Positions 18,167 through 24,157 of a stretch of 24,157 bases of DNA are shown here, piece after piece. The notes under the pieces were generated by a model. It had not been told where the DNA came from, did no database searches, and saw only the letters and a program-made list of their open reading frames with translations. This DNA comes from Phallusia fumigata. Lineage: Eukaryota > Chordata > Ascidiacea > Phlebobranchia > Ascidiidae. The stretch spans positions 1 through 24,157 of the forward strand of contig QXVZ01015602.1 of assembly GCA_008931825.1 (NCBI GenBank), given 5' to 3'. A program made the translations under genes and the position numbers. Every line of letters starts with the position of its first letter. Within the stretch, counting starts at the first letter, position 1.

Positions 18167-20062
18167 TTTTTTACAGTATGCCAAACAAAATAAATTACAT
18201 GAATTTACTTTTAGTAAAACTTGGCACCTATCTTATGTGTATATTTGTGACCGCATGTTCTGTTACATAACCAGTTTCTAGAGTTAAGTAAGCGTGCAAT
18301 AAATTCCAGTAGTTGTTACCTTTTTTGCTTTTACTGTTTAAATCTTAAACTAAATTCAAACAATAGCATTGTAGTCCTTGAAAAAACGTAAGTTTGAAGC
18401 TGAAGTTCAAAAATGTGTTCCTGGCCGTATTCCTAAACCATGAATCATTAACTTGCACTTGGCACGTCCTTAAGCACTACTAGTCGGTTGTTAGTGGGAT
18501 GTTTGCTATTGGTATCTATGGTGTTTGTGTTTCTCATGTTATCTGTCTAAGCTGCTAAAGATTGTCAATCAGGCTAATGATTTATTTTCTGGCCAATCTG
18601 TATTGATATTGGCAATGTCGACATTTTTTATTTTTTGTGTTGCATTGTCACCTACTTTTAAATGTCACCCTTTTTTTAATCAGTACAATGTTTATTGAGG
18701 TGCGAAGTATGTGGTAAGTTGAAAAAAAATCGTAAGAAGACCTTGTTTTCTAATTTCAGACTTATTCCTGTACACTTTTCACTTAGTGGCTCTTTCAATA
18801 CATTTTATTAACTTGGTTGGATTTTTTGCTACTGAAACATTTGCCTGCCAGTTGGTGATGTTGAAAACGCACTGATCTTCAACTTGGATAAAAATACATT
18901 TGCCAAACAATGAAGGAATTTAAAGTTGTCGTCCTTGGATCTGGCGGAGTTGGGAAAAGTGCCTTAACTGTCCAGTTTGTCACTGGAACTTTTGCTGAAA
19001 AGTATGACCCCACCATTGAGGATTTCTACAGGTAAATGAATAAGAACTCCTAAACAGACATAACCACTGACTAACCTTTTTTTACATATTCTTGTATTAA
19101 ACACCATATTTCTGCGTATATACTCTCATTTTGTTCTTACTTTGGGTGGTAAGTTTTATTTACCAAGTTAAAAAAGAATGGCAAAACCACCCAAAATTTT
19201 TTACATTGCTATACAAGGATAGTCATTATTTGACAAATGTTACAAGTATTTCACATTTCACGGTCCAAACAAGGCATTTGTTAAAAAAGAAATTTGTTTT
19301 GAAAATGAAAAATTTCCAGAACACTTTTGAGCGTTTTTTAACCTTTGAACATGGCTAAAATCTAAGTATTGTTTACAATATGACATACAATATGACATTG
19401 TTCGAAATATGATATTACAAAACAACTGTCAATTCTGGAAATATGACAAGCATACTGTGTAAATATTCGTCAGCCTTTGTTTTTCACAGCCACTATTGTG
19501 TGGTTTATAGTTCCTGAACAATGGACTACTGTGTGTATGGTGTGTTGTGGTTGTGGATGTTAGAAGGTGTTGCAGTACTATGAACTCTGAGTTCTATTTG
19601 TTGTTAAATTTGAGAGGTAAATACAATGCTCAGGCATCTCATGTATGCCATTCAACATCTAATTAGGGTAACCCATTTTATCTGGTCATCAAAGTGGGGT
19701 TGTGTGCACTATACACAAGAACTTTAAAACAAGTTGGATTTGTTTGCGTTTTAGCACACAAAATAAATTGTATTCTATAATTTAGATTATTGAATGTACC
19801 AAAATGTGCAACACAATATTAGCTTACTACCTAATAAAGTTTCATAACTTGATTGGTTTCGATACGTATTGTAATGGTGCATGCAATAATTACATGAGAT
19901 AATGACCTGAAATATGTGAAAGATGTGTGGGGATAACAATTGGTAGACAGCAGGTAAATGACTATATATTGAAGAAGAGTCCATTGTCAATGGTAAAAAA
20001 CAACTGTCCTTGAAATGAAAGACAAGTTTGAACAACATGATGTACCTTCTTTAACCCGCTGT
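18167..20062 (+). repeat. Tandem duplication, copy B (1.90 kb), with Rap2 exon 1
   Basis: This is the direct repeat of 16324-18165. It starts TTTTTTACAGTATGCC against TTTACAGTTTTGTATGCC in copy A, a 5-base indel. The largest difference is near the end: about 70 bases at 19921-19991 replace 22 bases at 18073-18094 of copy A, where a GAGATAATGACCTGAA motif is itself doubled. The many scattered substitutions and small indels look like allelic polymorphism. Confidence 0.95.
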
Positions 20063-20841
20063 AACATTTAAAGCAAATTATCTGATTCATGAATATTTAT
20101 AAGGCAAGATATTTGTGATCCCTAAGATCATGAGGACCTGTCTGGGCATGTCTAGGCAAATTAAAGTTGCACCATGACACACCAACAGAAGCAAATGGTT
20201 GCTCCGCCAGTGTTTAAAGGTTTTATTTAACTAGCTATATTGATCTCGTGTTGTGTAATGGTAATATTGCTGTTCAGAAATGTTGTAAAACTGTTTAGAA
20301 GTTGGCTTGGAACACCAGATGTATATCATGATCAATTATTAAGCTTCATATACATTAATGCCTTTAAATTTTTGTGGTGATACAAAATCCATTTCTGTGC
20401 CACTGCAAAAAATGTCTGGTAGATTTTGTTGTATTGTACAAAAAAGGCAGCTAACAAATACCTTTACTGAAACAAATGTTTGATTAATACAGCATGTTGC
20501 CTAAAAACTATTCGAACTAGCATATTTTAACAAGAAAGTGGATTATGAACTGATCCCTGTGTAGTTTTGCAATTTTTGTAGTATTGATCATGTCAATGCC
20601 ATTTTTTAACAGGAAAGAAATTGAAGTGGACAGTTCACCTTCAATCCTGGAGATTCTAGACACAGCTGGGACAGAACAGTTTGCCTCAATGAGGGACTTG
20701 TACATCAAAAATGGCCACGGCTTCATTCTGGTGTATTCCCTCGTCAACGCTCAATCATTCCATGATATTAAACCAATGCGGGAGCAAATTTGTCGCCTGA
20801 AAGGAACTGACAGGGTTCCGATTGTTTTAGTCGGAAACAAG
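18910..20841 (+). CDS. RAP2: Rap2 small GTPase, first two coding exons (partial)
   Basis: Rap2 is a Ras-family GTPase of the plasma membrane/recycling endosome that signals to MAP4K-type kinases and controls adhesion and cytoskeleton. The exons are 18910-19031 and 20613-20841 (GT-AG, splitting Arg41 as AG|G), covering residues 1-117. Visible motifs are P-loop GSGGVGKS (10-17), switch [11 protein letters not shown] (32-41), [11 protein letters not shown] (57-67) and VGNK (114-117). Phe39 in the effector loop and EIEVDSS point to Rap2; Rap1 has Ser39. Exon 2 ends at AAG|GTGTGA inside the NKxD motif, so Asp119, the SAK motif and the CAAX tail are still to come and were not found downstream in the window. 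The paralogue-level name (A/B/C) cannot be given. The first exon also exists as copy A at 17070. Confidence 0.93.
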
Positions 20842-21169
20842 GTGTGAAAATATATATGTTGATAGTTTAAAAGACACTTAACTTGCATTATTTGCTGTAA
20901 ATACCTGTCATAATANACAATTCATGATATCATGTCTTAGCAAAGTTGCGTACTGTAAGAGCCACGCATGTAAAACAACAAGTAAAAGTCACAAAACAAA
21001 GCTTTGTTTAAAAACAAAGTCATAGCTTGTAACATGACTAAGAACTTGCTCTTGTATGAATTAATAAAGAATAGCCAACTGATTTGGAATTTAAGGTAAT
21101 TTACACAGCTTCCAATCTAATGCACTGTTATCTTAGGTCTTTTTTCATTGCCATTTTTGCGCAATATTT

Positions 21170-21236
21170 GGTAGTGGTCCAAAACAAAATGGTCCTTAAA
21201 AGTGGGCCGCACGATGAAAAAGGTTGGGAACCACTG
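21170..21236. mobile_element. hAT-like transposon terminal remnant
   Basis: The stretch ends AAAGGTTGGGAACCACTG. Read in reverse this is CAGTGGTTCCCAACCTTTTT, a very typical hAT/MITE terminal repeat. Subterminal GTGGGCCGC precedes it, as in the element at 14754-14989. The partner end is not evident, so the element is truncated or degenerate. Confidence 0.5.
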
Positions 21237-22958
21237 TATAACAAGACAAGCTACTCTCACCCTATGCTAAATATCGACCCCATTATCAACAAAATGTAGA
21301 ATGGTTTGTTAAGGTTGAATTGTTTTAGGTGTTTAAAAGTGTCAGACACAAGTTTACTCACATTCTCTTTTCCATTAAAACGCCCACCAGGACAACCCTT
21401 TAGGTTCCATAAGATTCTGCCCTAATTTATTCAGGGGTTTTGGCCAAACATCCGGTTGGCGCCCAAACCGTTTGAGGCCGGTTTAGTTAATCTCTGTTAA
21501 GAGCCAATAAAATGGCCTATTGATAGCAAAACTGCTTGACTTAAGTTGCACGCTGGCTGACCCAATGTTTTCTGTATTATGACGGCACACACAATGAATG
21601 CAGTCACACACAAAGTTCCACTAGTTTTATTTGAAAGTAACAAATTNTAGCAATTAATTATTTTGAAGAAACAAACACATTTCTCATCTCACTGCTGGAA
21701 TAGAAAGTCTTCAGCGTTAAAAATTTCTATTTCCTGCTTTTCCATTTCCAAAATTTATATTGCTTCACTTGTGTATGTAACCAATTGTTGACTGGCTACT
21801 TTCCACTAAGCACAACTGCATAATATTATTTGTTAGTATCAAAACGTATTGTTTTTTTAACGTTTTTTGGCTAATATGAATATTAGATGTTTGTGGCAAA
21901 TCTACATACAACATAACACAGAGTTTGTTTTATTATGCAGGTACTTCCATTCAGAAAAGTATGAAATGCGACAGCAATGGCCAAAAACTTGACAGTAAAA
22001 GGTAGATCTGAATGGAAGACATTTATAGACAAGTTTTAGCATTCAATATGGTGTTGTTTTTTGTTTAAATGTCCACCATAACGATTTTGCCTTGACCCAC
22101 GGCATCTTTGCTTAGTTCTTTCTTCTCAACTGCTGTTTTGTGCCCGCGAATATACATGCGCTAATATTATAACTAATGTCTTCTTTGTACTACTTGCACT
22201 GAATATCAGTGCCAAGAATGTATTGTCTGTTTCAGCTTTTAATGATTGAATTCACTGGAAATAGTTCATTATATACTGCATAATACGAAATTGTTGCAAC
22301 TTGATTTATCAGCAGCGGTATTACTTGGAAGGGGTGGGGAAGCCTGGGGTCAATTTTATTTATTCTCCATTTCTGTAATATACAAATAAGTTGCATTGTG
22401 TGTTTATATGTGTGTTGACGGTGCACTGTAACCCCTCTTGCGACGGTTTTGTTATTTATTAATGCTGGCTCATGGCTCTGAGTTACCGACTAATGCTGTA
22501 CATTACTCATGGGGCCTGACAAACCCCAAAACAGCATTCTCCCAATTCTCATACCCCTAAAGTGCATTTCATATTAATAAGGCTGGGGTGCTGTTAACAT
22601 GGTTGTAATTCTGATCGATTTCCTAAATGAAATATATGCGGCATTGGTTCCATTGCTAAATATCACTTTTATTATACTCGTTTGTAAGTGGGTCTAGGTA
22701 GTTTAAACATGGTTTGGACCTGTAATACATTGTAGATGGCCCTAGTTTTCACCTGTTAGTCGCCACATCATAAATACGGATGCTCTTTAAACCGCATTTA
22801 CGTGCACAAGCCGTTTTATACAGTTTTTTTTACGCGGCCCATTCCACAAAAAACATGGTGTAGATTAAAGTCTTCAAAGTGCCTCAAATATTACTAACAC
22901 TGACAAAAATATATTTTCCACATAGTGTGGTAGCACCAATTGTGCCACCTTGACACGT

Positions 22959-23186
22959 TTAAACAGTAATAACCACACAGCTGACACGCCAATGCAAATC
23001 GCGCCTATTTACGTAGTTCACCATGTGTTCATTATCACTTCCTCGCCAAAATGGGTGAACTCTGCGACTAGCTGTAGAGTAACCTGGTACAGCGACAAGC
23101 AGAAACTCACCATCTGTTGTATTTCCTAAACACCAGCAGTAATAATTAATAATTAAACACCTTTGCTGTGTGCTACTTTGGGGCAT
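22959..23186 (-). other. Open minus-strand frame of 75 codons, unknown, possibly repeat-derived
   Basis: The peptide contains GEFLLVAVPGYSTASRR and DLHWRVSCVVITV. It is richer in Arg, Trp and Val than chance frames in this AT-rich DNA, and local CpG content is higher. I do not recognise a protein family. The style resembles fragments of dispersed repeats, but nothing in the window confirms that, and no splice partners are seen. Confidence 0.15.
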
Positions 23187-23611
23187 TTTAATATTGCGCT
23201 GTGATTAGAGGTAACGACCGCCGTTGAATAAACCCAACTAGACCCAGAAGATTTGCAACAACGGCAGTGATCAATTTTGCTTTCGACTTTGTTACCTGGC
23301 CAGTTACGCTATATCGTTGGGCGCTAACTACTAAAGTTTGTCTTGTTGGCGATCTTGTTTTCTACACCAGTGTAGACGGACTGGGGCGGATGATTTATAT
23401 TTGGTTGTTAGTTTGTGACGTATTAAATTTGCCCACCTTTGTTGAAAACAAGTAGTTAAATTGTAGGGTTAATTTTGAAAACAAGGCATCACAAACTGAA
23501 TTAAACACACCACTCACAACAAAAATTGCTCGTGTTAAAAACCTTCGCTGATAATTTTTTGTCGAAAGTGCACCAATGCGAATACCCTCATTTTTCAAAA
23601 ACATCCAAATC

Positions 23612-23671
23612 ATGACAATCAGCTTTGACGTGCCTAAAATCGTTACTCTTTTCTTGGGCGTCGCTGCAGAT
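23612..23671 (+). other. Weak candidate first exon (20 codons, then GTAAGA donor)
   Basis: ATG starts a short hydrophobic peptide (MTISFDVPKIVTLFLGVAAD) that could be a signal anchor. It ends in phase 0 at a good donor (GAT|GTAAGA). No second exon is visible before the window ends and no family is recognised. Confidence 0.15.
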
Positions 23672-24157
23672 GTAAGACATTTGCTCACCTTATCAAATCA
23701 TCGTGCTTGCTTTTTATTGCTTGTTTATGCATTTTATTGGTGAAAAATCAGTGCGCCCCACCCCAAATAATTCCCACCAGACCCCCTCTCCATCGTTTTG
23801 TGTGTTTTCCATTGCTGTTTTCGCGTTCTTTCTGCCTTGACGATTTATCCGCGTTCATTAAAGTGAGAGAATCCAAGTTGGCCAATCTAAACGCCGGCTG
23901 TGTCAAGTGTTCATTTGCAAATTTTGATCGCCACTGGAGCCAGAGACATTAAGCTAAAATTGGTACATTTTATTTGTTTGACGAATGTAACATTCGGACA
24001 AACCAAATCCGTTTTGAAAAAGATTTTCATTTAGAATTTTCAGCAATGTGATGTCAAGATTTGAGTCCAGATTAAAAAAAAATCAGGCAAAGTCGATATT
24101 GCCTGGTCTTTGAAATTGTGTAAAGTTTAGGCCCATTTTAAGCAATGACTATACCTT

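Larger units (their letters stand above)
20842..24157. other. Rap2 downstream intron and/or intergenic DNA, no recognised exon
   Basis: I searched both strands for the Rap2 C-terminal part (the VDLE-type continuation, a TSAK motif, a CAAX end) and did not see it. Short open frames here match no family. Recognisable items are a hAT-like end at about 21130-21236, a repeat-like minus-strand frame (22959-23186), and a weak candidate first exon (23612-23671). Confidence 0.45.

Noticed and set aside
17070..19031. Two separate Rap genes in tandem
   Set aside because: Only the first exon is duplicated, with identical protein and near-identical introns. There is just one second exon downstream.
17939..20038. 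Repeated minus-strand ORFs with similar peptides (about 17939-18184 and 19787-20038)
   Set aside because: They are the same intronic DNA seen twice because of the tandem duplication. There is no sign of coding constraint, and indels differ between copies.
21936..21989. Possible small exon after TTTTATTATGCAG
   Set aside because: The acceptor is good, but the open frame is only about 17 codons to a stop and does not resemble the expected Rap2 C-terminus.
22500..22600. AACAGCA/TGCTGTT inverted repeat as a transposon
   Set aside because: The seven-base arms and lack of target duplications are not enough to call an element.
23267..23455. 62-codon plus-strand ORF with hydrophobic stretches
   Set aside because: No family recognised, no splice partners, and AT-rich hydrophobic frames of this length are expected by chance.

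Overview
This is a eukaryotic, AT-rich window with chordate-type genes and short introns. It most likely comes from a tunicate of the Ciona type. That placement is an inference. It rests on protein resemblance, compact gene spacing, splice-acceptor-like tracts a few bases upstream of start codons (as expected of spliced-leader trans-splicing), and near-duplicate blocks that look like unmerged alleles. There are no bacterial-type operons, and no tRNA, rRNA or CRISPR array was seen.

Layout. 1-2250 is non-coding upstream DNA with one perfect CRE palindrome. 2257-7128 (+) is a 1,623-residue MON2 homologue in a single uninterrupted exon. After its 3' UTR and an old hAT-like transposon end comes 8316-8876 (-), a two-exon gene for RNA polymerase subunit RPABC5/RPB10 (POLR2L). 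Each of its exons is too short to stand out as an ORF. About 390 bp away, head to head, is a five-exon ASH2L gene (9270-11762, +). It has the whole SPRY part but no visible N-terminal zinc-finger/winged-helix part. ASH2L runs tail to tail into an intronless dolichol kinase gene (DOLK, 12078-13577, -), with predicted 3' ends some tens of bases apart. 13578-16323 is intergenic and holds a degenerate hAT-like MITE and a CpG-richer patch. 16324-20062 is a direct tandem duplication of about 1.85 kb; each copy carries the first coding exon of a Rap2 small GTPase. The second Rap2 exon is at 20613-20841. The rest of Rap2 was not found, and 20842-24157 holds no recognised coding exon.

The genes are unrelated housekeeping or signalling functions: Golgi/endosome traffic, transcription, H3K4 methylation, dolichyl-phosphate synthesis for glycosylation, and Ras-like signalling. 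They share only compact arrangement. No clearly new biological system was found. The most notable structures are two local duplications (ASH2L exon 5 and Rap2 exon 1), each broken by a single N exactly at the junction. This is what failed merging of two polymorphic haplotypes at a contig join would look like. Other points of note are the intronless MON2, the short ASH2L, the hidden POLR2L gene and the candidate trans-splice acceptors.
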